NCBI RefSeq assembly: GCF_001936615.1
Contig: NZ_MLBF01000020.1
Coordinates: forward strand, 1-64,000
Origin: Desulfosporosinus metallidurans
Lineage (GTDB): Bacteria > Bacillota > Desulfitobacteriia > Desulfitobacteriales > Desulfitobacteriaceae
Direction of reading: 5' to 3'
DNA: 64,000 nt
Part shown: piece after piece, positions 54,113 through 62,570 of the stretch
Layout: each line of letters starts with the position of its first letter
Numbering within the stretch: the stretch's first letter is position 1
Program-made: the position numbers and the translations under genes
Notes under the pieces: model-generated
What the model was told of the DNA's origin: nothing
Databases searched by the model: none
The model's input: the letters and a program-made list of their open reading frames with translations, nothing else

Positions 54113-54382
54113 ACACAAAAATAATACGTCTGTCCTAAAATAAGGACAGACGTTAATCTGCTGTACCACCTTAATTGATGCACAAAAATAGGCATCTACT
54201 CATGCAGAGTGCCAACACACCCTCAGCCCAATAACGCTGGCTTTGCGTTGGTAGCTACTAAAGCCTAAGCTTTTTCGCTCCACCCTCAGGGGCCCATTTA
54301 CTCGCTCCGTTACCTGTCGAGCTTCCACCTTACTCGACTCTCTGTGAGGTTGGTCTTGCGATGTTACTTCCCCTTCAACGGT
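54113..54382 (-). promoter_or_regulatory. T-box leader (Trp) of the DAHP synthase gene
   Basis: Same elements and nearly the same sequence as the trpXYZ leader: AGTA motif, GGTGGAAG, AAATGGG with a perfect AGGGG/CCCCT base stem (UGG specifier), T-box AAGGTGGTACAGCAG (note A in place of the common C after GGTAC), and a perfect terminator stem ACGTCTGTCC/GGACAGACGT (54126-54153) followed by a T-rich run. Confidence 0.88.
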
Positions 54383-54389
54383 TTAAATA

Positions 54390-54418
54390 ATAATAGCACT
54401 TCAACCCAAGAATTTCAA
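54390..54418 (-). promoter_or_regulatory. promoter of the DAHP synthase T-box transcript
   Basis: TTGAAA (54418-54413), 17-bp spacer, TATTAT (54395-54390) on the minus strand, identical in layout to the promoter at 44958-44986. Confidence 0.75.
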
Positions 54419-54615
54419 GTTTGAATTTCGGTATCCTCACAAACCATCCTCCAGTATTATTCCTTATTACAGTCAGAAAAGCGTATAAATGCTTCGGGTA
54501 CAGCACAGAGTACCTTTAATGCAATTATTGAGGACTAAGCCAAACGATATTAACTGTGAGATACTTATGAAACGTACTAGATTTGTTTTACTCTCCAAGT
54601 TTAGATCTGAAAGGA

Positions 54616-56265
54616 ATGATACTCATCGATAACGAGAATACCCCTCGCAGGAAAATGGAACGCACTTATGAGCAACTGAGTCCCTTTGAACTTAAGAACA
54701 AATTGATCAGCCTCGCCAATAAACGTGGTGATACAAGTATTTGGGCAATGCTGAACGCGGGAAGAGGTAACCCCAACTGGACTGTAGCAACGCCACGAGA
54801 GGCATTTTTTACTCTAGGCCAGTTTGCTATAGAAGAAACCCGCAAGGCATGGCAAGATACCGATCTGGCTGGCATGCCACAGATCGAAGGGATTGCAACC
54901 CGCCTAGAGGCCTACCTTAAAAAACACCCCGACTCGCCAGGAGTCACATTACTTAAAAACGCCCTTGATTATGGACCCAAACAACTAGGCTTCAACCCTG
55001 ATGCTTGGATCCACGAACTAGTAGACGGAATCATTGGGGATAACTACCCTGTCCCGGATCGTATGCTCGTGCACCTCGAGCAGGTCGTTCATAACTATCT
55101 CATTCAAGAAATGTGTAATAACGTTTCTCCACCAGTCAACTATGATTTATTCGCCGTTGAAGGCGGAACCGCAGCCATGTGTTATAGTTTTGACTCCCTG
55201 ATTGCTAATAATTTGTTGTCAGTCGGGGACAAAATTGCGCTTATGGTACCCACCTTTACCCCCTACCTTGAGATCCCGCATCTATCACGTTATCAGTTTG
55301 ATGTTGTAAGAATCAATGCTCTGGAAATGGATGAACAGGGTAACCATACCTGGCAATATCCGAACTCAGAGATAGATAAACTAAAGGATTCCGATATCAA
55401 AGCTTTGTTTGTGGTTAACCCGAGCAACCCACCCTCTATCGCAATCAAAGACGAGTCAAAAAAACATTTAGTAGAAGTCATTAAAGAGGATAATCCGAAA
55501 TTAATGATCATCACGGATGATGTGTACGGAACATTCGTCGATAACTTCCGTTCGCTCATGGCCGAATTACCATTTAATACGCTCGGGGTTTACTCTTTCT
55601 CTAAGTACTTTGGGGCTACAGGTTGGCGTCTCGGAGTTATCGCGATTCAGCAAAATAACGTATTTGATCAATTGCTTAAGGAACTACCGCGCGAGAAAAT
55701 TGAGGCGCTGGCGGAGCGCTATGGAACCATTACGCTGCATCCTGAACAACTTCGTTTTATTGATCGGATGGTGGCTGACAGTCGTCAAGTTGCTCTGAAT
55801 CACACAGCAGGTTTATCCACACCACAGCAAGTACAAATGGGGTTCTTTGCGCTTTTCGCATTGCTTGATCATGAGAACCATTACAAAAAGTTAACTCAGG
55901 AAATCTGTCATCATCGCCAGAAACTATTGTATGATGGCTTCGGACTTAAGTTGCGAAATGATGCGTTTGACGCCGCGTACTACTGTCAAATTGATTTATT
56001 AGTGTGGGCAAAAGTAAAGTACGGTGACGAATTCTGTGACTACTTACAAACGAACTATGAACCCACCGACATTCTTTTTCGTTTAGCTGAAGAATCTTCA
56101 ATTGTGCTCCTAAATGGCGGGGGATTTGGCGGCCCAGATTGGTCCATCCGAACTTCTCTTGCCAACCTAGACGATGCAGCTTATAAGGAAATTGGTGAAA
56201 CCGTTCAAAAGACATTTGATGAGTATGCCACTTCTTGGAGAGAGCAACAAGCACCGCAAAAGTAA
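54616..56265 (+). CDS. aspD: aspartate 4-decarboxylase (PLP enzyme)
   Basis: A large class-I aminotransferase-fold enzyme of about 549 residues matching aspartate beta-decarboxylase, which converts L-aspartate to L-alanine and CO2. Typical features are the long N-terminal segment LSPFELKNKLISLA... MLNAGRGNPNW, the TPREAFFTLGQFA stretch, LFVVNPSNPPS, and the PLP lysine in SFSKYFGATGWRLG. The exact start is uncertain: ATG 54616 has GAAAGGA touching it, ATG 54655 would give the usual family length (about 536). In other bacteria it works with an aspartate:alanine antiporter; here a sodium symporter and a D-2-hydroxyacid dehydrogenase follow instead. Confidence 0.9.
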   Translation: MILIDNENTPRRKMERTYEQLSPFELKNKLISLANKRGDTSIWAMLNAGRGNPNWTVATPREAFFTLGQFAIEETRKAWQDTDLAGMPQIEGIATRLEAYLKKHPDSPGVTLLKNALDYGPKQLGFNPDAWIHELVDGIIGDNYPVPDRMLVHLEQVVHNYLIQEMCNNVSPPVNYDLFAVEGGTAAMCYSFDSLIANNLLSVGDKIALMVPTFTPYLEIPHLSRYQFDVVRINALEMDEQGNHTWQYPNSEIDKLKDSDIKALFVVNPSNPPSIAIKDESKKHLVEVIKEDNPKLMIITDDVYGTFVDNFRSLMAELPFNTLGVYSFSKYFGATGWRLGVIAIQQNNVFDQLLKELPREKIEALAERYGTITLHPEQLRFIDRMVADSRQVALNHTAGLSTPQQVQMGFFALFALLDHENHYKKLTQEICHHRQKLLYDGFGLKLRNDAFDAAYYCQIDLLVWAKVKYGDEFCDYLQTNYEPTDILFRLAEESSIVLLNGGGFGGPDWSIRTSLANLDDAAYKEIGETVQKTFDEYATSWREQQAPQK

Positions 56266-56370
56266 TGTTTTTCATCCATAGAAGGTCAGACCAGCAGAAG
56301 AGTTGACCTTGAGTTATAGCAAGGCTATACTAAAATTCAAATAACAAAGACTGAATCATTAGGAGGCATT

Positions 56371-57330
56371 ATGCAAAAAACTGTATTTCTTAATTCCGCG
56401 AAACTGAACTTTGACAACAAACTCGATTTTTCGCCAGTTAGCGAACTCACATCGTTCACCAAATACGATGAAAGCAGCGATCAGCAAATTTTAGAACGGG
56501 TGAAGGATCAAACTATTCTCCTTACCAAAGAATTACCTCTGGGAAGGGATTTGATCTCTCAATTCCCGCCCTCCGTGAAACTTATCTGTGAAGCAGGTAC
56601 CGGCTATAACAACATCGATATTGTCGCCGCACGGGAAAAGAATATTACCGTCTGCAATGTTCCCGGCTACAGCACCGAAGCCGTCGCTCATCTGGTGATT
56701 ACCTACATCTTAAATTTCAGCTCCTCCTTAATCCAGCGTCAGGTCATGGTTAAACAAAAGAACTTTAATGATTTTACGCAATACGTGGAACTGCCCCATT
56801 TCGAGGTGCAAAACAAAACGCTAGGAGTGATTGGCGGTGGTGGCGCCATCGGGCGAGAAGTAATAAAAATTGCTCTGATTTTGGGGATGAAAATCCTCAT
56901 ATACAGTCGAACTCCAAAATCTTGGGACAATCCCAACATACAATCTGTGTCCCTGGAGGAATTGCTCAGACAAAGTGATTTTGTGACCCTCCACTGCCCC
57001 CTCACAGCCGATACCTTGCACTTGATCAATAAAGACCGATTAACGTTGATGAAGCCCTCGGCCTTTATCATAAACACTGCCAGAGGAGCAATAATCAGTG
57101 AACCGGATCTAATCGAAGCCTTGAAGGCTGGGAAACTTGGCGGTGCGGCTCTAGACGTACAAGATCCTGAACCTCCAGAAGCAACCAACCCCTTATTTGA
57201 CATGAAAAACGTCATCCTCACTCCACATATTGGGTGGAGACGTTTTGAGTCGAGGCAAAGACTTATTGAACTCATGGCTATTAATATAAAATCGTTTATG
57301 CAAGGAAAACTAATAAATGTTGTAAATTGA
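56371..57330 (+). CDS. D-isomer-specific 2-hydroxyacid dehydrogenase
   Basis: A 319-residue NAD(P)-dependent dehydrogenase of the D-lactate/hydroxypyruvate/phosphoglycerate type. The Rossmann motif is LGVIGGGGAIGREV, the catalytic Arg in NTARGAIISEPDLIE, Glu in DVQDPEPPEA and His in ILTPHIGWRRF. TAGGAGG lies just before the ATG. It would interconvert a 2-oxoacid and a D-2-hydroxyacid. It follows aspD by about 100 nt and ends with its own terminator; substrate unknown. Confidence 0.92.
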   Translation: MQKTVFLNSAKLNFDNKLDFSPVSELTSFTKYDESSDQQILERVKDQTILLTKELPLGRDLISQFPPSVKLICEAGTGYNNIDIVAAREKNITVCNVPGYSTEAVAHLVITYILNFSSSLIQRQVMVKQKNFNDFTQYVELPHFEVQNKTLGVIGGGGAIGREVIKIALILGMKILIYSRTPKSWDNPNIQSVSLEELLRQSDFVTLHCPLTADTLHLINKDRLTLMKPSAFIINTARGAIISEPDLIEALKAGKLGGAALDVQDPEPPEATNPLFDMKNVILTPHIGWRRFESRQRLIELMAINIKSFMQGKLINVVN

Positions 57331-57335
57331 TCCTC

Positions 57336-57373
57336 AGGGCTGGATGCAGTTAATGTTTCCAGCCTTGATTTTC
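57336..57373 (+). terminator. terminator of the 2-hydroxyacid dehydrogenase gene
   Basis: AGGGCTGG pairs with CCAGCCTT around a 15-nt loop, then GATTTTCG. It is only a few bases after the stop codon. Confidence 0.75.
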
Positions 57374-57717
57374 GTCAAGTCCTTTTGGATATTTCGATCC
57401 AAAAATGACTTAAAAGAGTCAGTATCGACTTACGGTTCCTACATTGTATTGGAAAATTCACATAATAATGCGATAAAATCCGTTGTTTCTACAATTTATA
57501 TGCATGGCACAGTTATTGCAATATCATCTACATAACACCGAGAAAAGGCTATCGCTAGCTTTAAATTTAGTGTTAATAGTCTCGGATAGGATGGTGATAG
57601 GGTGGTTTAACAAATAAACTTAACTGTTTTATGCCGATTATTGACGAAATATTCCGAACTTATTAATCCTTTTCCAACGAAGCTAACCGCAGATAAATTA
57701 CAAAGGAGTGAACATGA
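57374..57717. other. non-coding stretch upstream of the symporter gene
   Basis: No convincing gene. The promoter of the symporter gene should lie in the 3' half; I see no strong consensus. Confidence 0.4.
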
Positions 57718-59394
57718 ATGGGAAGTGCCGATGTAAGTCCATTATGGTACTGGTTAGTGTTTTTTCTTTATATTGCTTTTCTTATTTCCGTGGGTTTGAA
57801 TGCTTATAGAAAGCAGAAATCCAGCGCTAATGCCGAAGAAGAAAGCAATGATTACTGGATCACTGGTCGAAGTCAACCTGCTTATATGGTAGGTATGTCC
57901 GTTGCTTCCGGTTGGATGTTAATAGGGATGATCACTTGGATGACATGGGCCACCTATGACTTGGGTTTATCAGGTTTGTGGGTAGTTGCTATTCCCTGGT
58001 TTATCTCAAACATCTGGCAATTCTTAATGGCGCGCCCGTTAAGAAGAATTAAAGCAATTTCTCAGTGCCAAATGCTACAAAACCGGTTTGGTTTGCCAGC
58101 GCGAATTTTGTCAGCTCCCATTAATATTTTCTCCTATACAATCTGGTCAGCGGCCGAATTATACGCAGCATCTTTGATTATGGCTCCGGCACTCGGTATA
58201 TCAATTGAAGCCATGATCATTATCTATGCAATACCCATCGCTTTATACATGTGGATGGGCGGTTTCAGGTCTGTCATTAACGCCAATGTTGTCCAGTTCT
58301 TCATGGGTGCGATTATTTTGCTCGTAACCTCTGGTGCTATATTCTTAACAGCTCATGGCATAGCGGGAGCTCATAATACAACCATCTGGGGTATGTTGCA
58401 AGCTCAGCCAATTGTAAACAGTCTTGCTTATCCAGTTGATTCAACTCAACATGCAACCAGCTTTTTTGCCTATGTCTCAATATCCTTCCCCTTGATCGTT
58501 ATGCTCGGACTAGTACCAGGCTGGGCAGCCGCAGAAGATTTTTGGTTAAAAGCTCAGGCTGCTAGAACCACGCATGAAGCGCGTTTAGGTGGATTATACA
58601 GCATCGCTTTCAACACCGTTATTATCGTTATTCCCGCCGCAATTATTGGGGTACTAGGCCTTATCGTTTTCCCACCCGAAATGAAGGACGGTGTTTTAAC
58701 CTCAGCCGCTGCTCTGGGGGATAAAGGCGCCTATAATATCATTTCTACCTATATTAATTCCTATATGCCTCCCCTAGTTAAAGGGTTGCTGATTTTCTTA
58801 CTCTCCGCTCATACAATGTCTACGGTGGCCAATTATAGTAATATCTGTGCCATGAACCTATCTTACGATGTTCTCCAACCACTGGTCTATAAGAAGAGAA
58901 ATTGGTCTGATGCGAAAATTGTTAAATGGTCACGTCTTGTCACAGTGTTCATGATCATCATCAATATTCTACTAGCCCAGCTCTACAACAGTCCTGTTTT
59001 TGGAGCAACTCTTAATGACGCCTACTTCGTGTCTTCTGGTCTACTGACCGCTGGCATCTCCGTAATGCTTTATGTGTTATGGTGGAAACGTGCAAACCTC
59101 TTAGGGGTTATGTTAGGTGGACTTTCTGGAACTCTGGGAACGTTCATCTTCTTCATCTTTGAAAATAAAATTTGGAAGAACAGCTACTACACCCCTATCT
59201 GGGATTCGATCTTCGGTGCGGGATCGATGGCTAACTCCTATTTAGGCTACTGTGTCATCGGCTTGGTCTGTGGAATTGCCGGGGTCCTTATTGGAACGTA
59301 CGCTGGCAAACCACCTTCTAAAGAGCTCCTTTCCGCTATTGCTGATCAACCGATTGACAACAATGAAGAATTCTTCTCAGGTATCAACGCATAA
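57718..59394 (+). CDS. sodium:solute symporter family protein
   Basis: A 558-residue SSS-family transporter with about 13-14 membrane segments and features such as NDYWITGRSQPAYMVGMSVASG, GGFRSVINANVVQFFMGAI, and SAHTMSTVANYSNICAMN (the last corresponds to a sodium-site region). Substrates of this family include carboxylates, amino acids and sugars. The ATG at 57718 is in frame; another ATG four bases upstream is out of frame and nearer the AAGGAG. It ends with a strong terminator and follows aspD and the hydroxyacid dehydrogenase on the same strand. Confidence 0.9.
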   Translation: MGSADVSPLWYWLVFFLYIAFLISVGLNAYRKQKSSANAEEESNDYWITGRSQPAYMVGMSVASGWMLIGMITWMTWATYDLGLSGLWVVAIPWFISNIWQFLMARPLRRIKAISQCQMLQNRFGLPARILSAPINIFSYTIWSAAELYAASLIMAPALGISIEAMIIIYAIPIALYMWMGGFRSVINANVVQFFMGAIILLVTSGAIFLTAHGIAGAHNTTIWGMLQAQPIVNSLAYPVDSTQHATSFFAYVSISFPLIVMLGLVPGWAAAEDFWLKAQAARTTHEARLGGLYSIAFNTVIIVIPAAIIGVLGLIVFPPEMKDGVLTSAAALGDKGAYNIISTYINSYMPPLVKGLLIFLLSAHTMSTVANYSNICAMNLSYDVLQPLVYKKRNWSDAKIVKWSRLVTVFMIIINILLAQLYNSPVFGATLNDAYFVSSGLLTAGISVMLYVLWWKRANLLGVMLGGLSGTLGTFIFFIFENKIWKNSYYTPIWDSIFGAGSMANSYLGYCVIGLVCGIAGVLIGTYAGKPPSKELLSAIADQPIDNNEEFFSGINA

Positions 59395-59425
59395 GGCTTT
59401 CGTCACAATAACCGGGGTTTGACCC

Positions 59426-59461
59426 AAAAATGACTAGGGAGTAACTCCCCTAGTCATTTTT
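59426..59461 (+). terminator. terminator of the symporter gene
   Basis: AAAAATGACTAGGGGA-type stem: 59426-59439 with 59447-59461 around a short loop, ending in TTTTTA. Confidence 0.9.
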
Positions 59462-59562
59462 ACGTGACTTATGTTCAAACATAAAGCTGTCTTTCCTAGT
59501 AATATTAGCTTAGTTTAATCATTTGGTAGTATAATTTAAGGTTTAATGAGAGGAGTTTTAGG

Positions 59563-59766
59563 ATGTTAACACTTCATTTTGCCAAGACGATACTCATCCC
59601 CTTATTTGTGCTTAATATGGGAGCCATGGTTATCACTTTTCGAATTAAGAAAGGGATAAAACCAGAATTTTCCGGAAACTTGAATACTCTTTTTCTAATC
59701 GAAAATATTATAGGCTTAGTTTGTTGTATACTTATAGTTTATATCTCCTTTTTTGTTAAACATTAA
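59563..59766 (+). CDS. small membrane protein (67 aa), unknown
   Basis: Two hydrophobic segments (about residues 5-25 and 42-63) with a short basic loop (FRIKKGIKPEFSGN). GAGGAG is placed properly upstream of the ATG, TATAAT lies at 59530-59535, and a strong terminator follows, so it looks like a real one-gene unit. I do not recognise a family. Confidence 0.65.
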   Translation: MLTLHFAKTILIPLFVLNMGAMVITFRIKKGIKPEFSGNLNTLFLIENIIGLVCCILIVYISFFVKH

Positions 59767-59812
59767 ATGAAATTGTACAAAATAGTTCTACCTAGAGAAA
59801 TGGGCATAGAGG

Positions 59813-59849
59813 AAACGAGGGCTGAAAAAAATATTATCAGCCCTCGTTT
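59813..59849 (+). terminator. terminator of the small membrane-protein gene
   Basis: AAACGAGGGCTGA (59813-59825) pairs with TCAGCCCTCGTTT (59837-59849). Confidence 0.9.
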
Positions 59850-60016
59850 ATTGTCTTTTCGATCTGCCGTGATATTTCACAAAGCTTTGACGCAAACCAC
59901 AAGAAATTTTCACAATTTGCACCCTTAACCTTAACATATTTTAGTTATCCTAATTGAGTAGCGCGAAACAATCCGTACGCTTCTTAAAGCATAGTAGAAA
60001 TAAGGAGGTAGTAATC

Positions 60017-61252
60017 ATGGAAGATGAAATTCGTTCCACTCAGAATGACAACACCGATCCATCCGAAAAGGAATATCACGAAAACCAGGAAGAAACCAAG
60101 GAAATGTTTACTTCTAAGCAGCAACCCATTATCCAACACAAACCAAAATCCAAATTTGTAGCCATTACTAGCCTCTGTTTAGTTAGTGCCGTCATTGGAG
60201 GGCTTACAACAGCAGCGGCAGTTCCCTATATCTATCCAGCTAACTCCACTTCCTTAACTCAAACTGCCAAATCTTCAATTACACCTGTTGTCAACCTTGC
60301 TACCAACCAAACTAATTTCCCAGTAGCACAAATTGCCAAAAATGTTGGACCTGCCGTTGTGGGGGTTTCAAATTTCCAATCAAGCCAGGGATATTTTGGC
60401 AGTTCAAATCTTCAAGAAGCTGGAAGCGGTTCTGGATTTATTATTGATGCTCAAAAGGGGTATATAGTCACTAACAACCATGTCATTGATGGCGCCCAGA
60501 AAATTACAGTTAGTTTGAGCGATGGGCGAAACCTTGTTGCCAAAGTAATTGGGGCTGACCCCCGTACAGATCTTGCCGTATTGCAGATTTCAGATACAAA
60601 AAACCTAACTGCAGTTAACCTGGGAGATTCTTCTAAGATTGAAGTTGGCGAATCCGTTGTTGCCATTGGCAACCCCGGCGGGAACGACTTTGCCCGTTCC
60701 GTGACCACAGGTGTCGTTTCTGCATTAAATCGCACCCTTTCCATCCAAGGTGAGGCAAGTTTCGACCTCATCCAGACGGACGCAGCAATTAACCCCGGAA
60801 ATAGTGGGGGTCCGCTTGTAGATTATCAGGGACAGGTCATCGGTATCAACTCCGCAAAATACGCCCAGAGCGGTTTTGAAGGAATGGGCTTTTCCATTCC
60901 AATTTCAGATGCCATGCCGACCATCCAACAGTTAATCGCCACGGGCGTCGCCAAACATCCGGCACTTTTAGTGAGTACAGACGATCAATATATCGCTTAT
61001 GCACAGTCTAACAACAAACCCCTTGGGGCATATATCTCAAACGTGACTCCAAATGGTCCCGCAGCTAAAGCTGGAATTACAAAAGGAGATGTGATCACCA
61101 AGATCAATAATGCTCAAGTTCAAAATTCTTCTGAACTCATTCATGAACTCTATAAATATAATGTCGGAACTAAAATAACTATTACCTATATTCGTGATGG
61201 ACAGACGAATCAAGTTCAGGCAACGCTTGGAGAAATTTCTTCAAATCAATAA
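60017..61252 (+). CDS. htrA: HtrA/DegP-type serine protease with PDZ domain
   Basis: A 411-residue envelope protease. A cytoplasmic acidic N-terminus, one membrane anchor (AITSLCLVSAVIGGLTTAAA), then a trypsin-like domain with His in TNNHVIDGA, Asp in DPRTDLAVLQI and Ser in GNSGGPLV, followed by one PDZ domain (GAYISNVTPNGPAAKAGITKGD). It degrades or refolds damaged exported proteins. The ATG at 60017 has AAGGAGG 9 nt upstream; the in-frame upstream start at 59954 has none. Monocistronic, ending in a terminator. Many Firmicutes control such genes by two-component cell-envelope stress systems, not seen here. Confidence 0.95.
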   Translation: MEDEIRSTQNDNTDPSEKEYHENQEETKEMFTSKQQPIIQHKPKSKFVAITSLCLVSAVIGGLTTAAAVPYIYPANSTSLTQTAKSSITPVVNLATNQTNFPVAQIAKNVGPAVVGVSNFQSSQGYFGSSNLQEAGSGSGFIIDAQKGYIVTNNHVIDGAQKITVSLSDGRNLVAKVIGADPRTDLAVLQISDTKNLTAVNLGDSSKIEVGESVVAIGNPGGNDFARSVTTGVVSALNRTLSIQGEASFDLIQTDAAINPGNSGGPLVDYQGQVIGINSAKYAQSGFEGMGFSIPISDAMPTIQQLIATGVAKHPALLVSTDDQYIAYAQSNNKPLGAYISNVTPNGPAAKAGITKGDVITKINNAQVQNSSELIHELYKYNVGTKITITYIRDGQTNQVQATLGEISSNQ

Positions 61253-61285
61253 ACTCTGATTAGCATCCCCTTATTGAAGTTTTTT

Positions 61286-61321
61286 AACAAGGCTATAAGC
61301 TTATGCTCCTAGCCTTGTTTT
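61286..61321 (+). terminator. terminator of htrA
   Basis: AACAAGGCTA (61286-61295) pairs with TAGCCTTGTT (61310-61319), then TTTT. Confidence 0.85.
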
Positions 61322-61385
61322 TGCTTTTCTAATGATAATGATTCCCCTGCAGACAAATACACTAAGGAGACGCTAACTTCATTGT

Positions 61386-61592
61386 TCAACAGTTAAACCC
61401 TGGATTAACCCTAGAGCAGGACTTGACAAGGGGCATCGGATGCTTATCATTACCAATTTTATTTGCTGCCACTGCACCATTTGCAATTATAATGGAAGCG
61501 AGCGCTTTAGCTAGATCTCCACTAAATACCACCATTGTTTTGTTATCTTTCAACATTATGGCTGATGGAAATGAATTATTCAGTTTGTTCAA
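61386..61592 (-). pseudogene. DsrE-family fragment
   Basis: The segment MVVFSGDLAKALASIIIANG matches the start of DsrE/DsrF-like sulfur-relay proteins, in which it normally continues into a GxxVTMFFTFWGL segment. Here it continues into an unrelated, short tail and stops at 68 residues with a TTG or internal ATG start and no good ribosome site. It is probably a truncated relic, next to an orphan dsrJ. Confidence 0.5.
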
Positions 61593-61683
61593 TTTATTGT
61601 TTTTTTTATAATGGCATGGATCATACTTAGTATGATTTATCTAAAACAGTTTAATACAATCAAGTTGTTTATGCTATTAATGT

Positions 61684-62094
61684 TTATTTTGTTGTCCCCT
61701 TTGGCTCAAAATGGCAACTCCAACAGTTCGGCTTTACAGCTGCATATTTATGGCATGAAACACAGAATTGATCAGAAGTATTTAATGCCGGGTCAGAATG
61801 ACAATTCAAGCACGTTTGAATACTAATTTTGAATGACTTTCCTTGACTATTAATATATTCTGTCTTGCCATAGCGTACGGCTGCATCTCTCCATTGATTG
61901 AGCAGTTGCATGTGATTGGCCCTCATATATTCCGTTGGTTCGATACACTGCTTAACGGCTAATTGCTGGATAGACGGAGTATTCAGATTTATTTCCGGTC
62001 CCTTGTTAGCTTTGTCCCTATTATAGAAAAAAGGCAAGGTAAGGATAGCAACAAAAATAACAAGAGAAGCAATTATTCTTCTTCCATTATACAT
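61684..62094 (-). CDS. dsrJ: DsrJ-type triheme c-type cytochrome
   Basis: A 136-residue protein with an N-terminal membrane anchor (RIIASLVIFVAILTLPFFY) and three CxxCH haem sites (CLNCH 95-99, CVSCH 111-115, CWSCH 124-128). It also has the DsrJ-specific CIEPTEYMRANHMQLLNQWRD region, whose Cys50 could be the unusual distal haem ligand known from DsrJ. DsrJ is the exported cytochrome of the DsrMKJOP complex, which passes quinone electrons into sulfite reduction. Normally it sits in dsrMKJOP; here no dsrM, K, O or P gene is adjacent, and the next gene on its strand is a DsrE relic. It may be a second, moved or leftover copy. Confidence 0.85.
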   Translation of the reverse strand: MYNGRRIIASLVIFVAILTLPFFYNRDKANKGPEINLNTPSIQQLAVKQCIEPTEYMRANHMQLLNQWRDAAVRYGKTEYINSQGKSFKISIQTCLNCHSDPALNTSDQFCVSCHKYAAVKPNCWSCHFEPKGTTK

Positions 62095-62570
62095 TACTCA
62101 TCACACTTCTTTTTTCGGTAAATCGTCAATGCGCAAGTCTATGGTTCTCTCTTTTTCACCCTCATCGGTAAAGCATTTCCCGACAACTCATGCTACACGC
62201 TAAGTTAGATAATTCTCCTGACTTTGAACTATAATTTTCGCCAAGCACCATCACTCCTTTTCTATCGGTAAACCAGCTTTATGTGTCTAATCCTCCGACT
62301 GTTATTCATATTCCGCGTCGAACTGAGGAAAATATACTCCAAGAATTTGTTTCTTATTATTTCTGAATTTCTTTACTATTATGTAAAACAAGTGCTTACA
62401 AAGATTTACCGCCTGTTTCCTTCAGATTGCATCTCGCCATTGATACCCTTGTGTCGGGCTAGAGCTGCTGTGACATACTTATGATTTGAATAAAAAACCA
62501 TAAACAAGAGCATAATTGTTCCATCATAGGGGAAAATGCTAACAGCGAATACAAAGGGGGCGCCAGCCAT
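62095..62570. other. intergenic region upstream of the Rieske gene
   Basis: No clear gene. On the minus strand a 31-codon frame (62501-62406) reads like a protein fragment (VTAALARHKGINGEMQSEGN) but has no ribosome site. The promoter of the Rieske-cytochrome b operon is expected in the right half. Confidence 0.4.

Noticed and set aside
56739..57275. 178-codon minus-strand frame opposite the 2-hydroxyacid dehydrogenase
   Set aside because: Lies wholly within a well-supported gene with intact catalytic motifs; no protein-like features.
57344..57535. 63-codon plus-strand frame after the 2-hydroxyacid dehydrogenase
   Set aside because: Starts inside the terminator hairpin and has no ribosome site.
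61423..61826. Plus-strand frames opposite the DsrE relic and dsrJ
   Set aside because: Antisense to recognisable minus-strand sequence; no ribosome sites.
62281..62484. 67-codon plus-strand frame before the Rieske gene
   Set aside because: No ribosome site, low-complexity hydrophobic composition, no recognisable motif.
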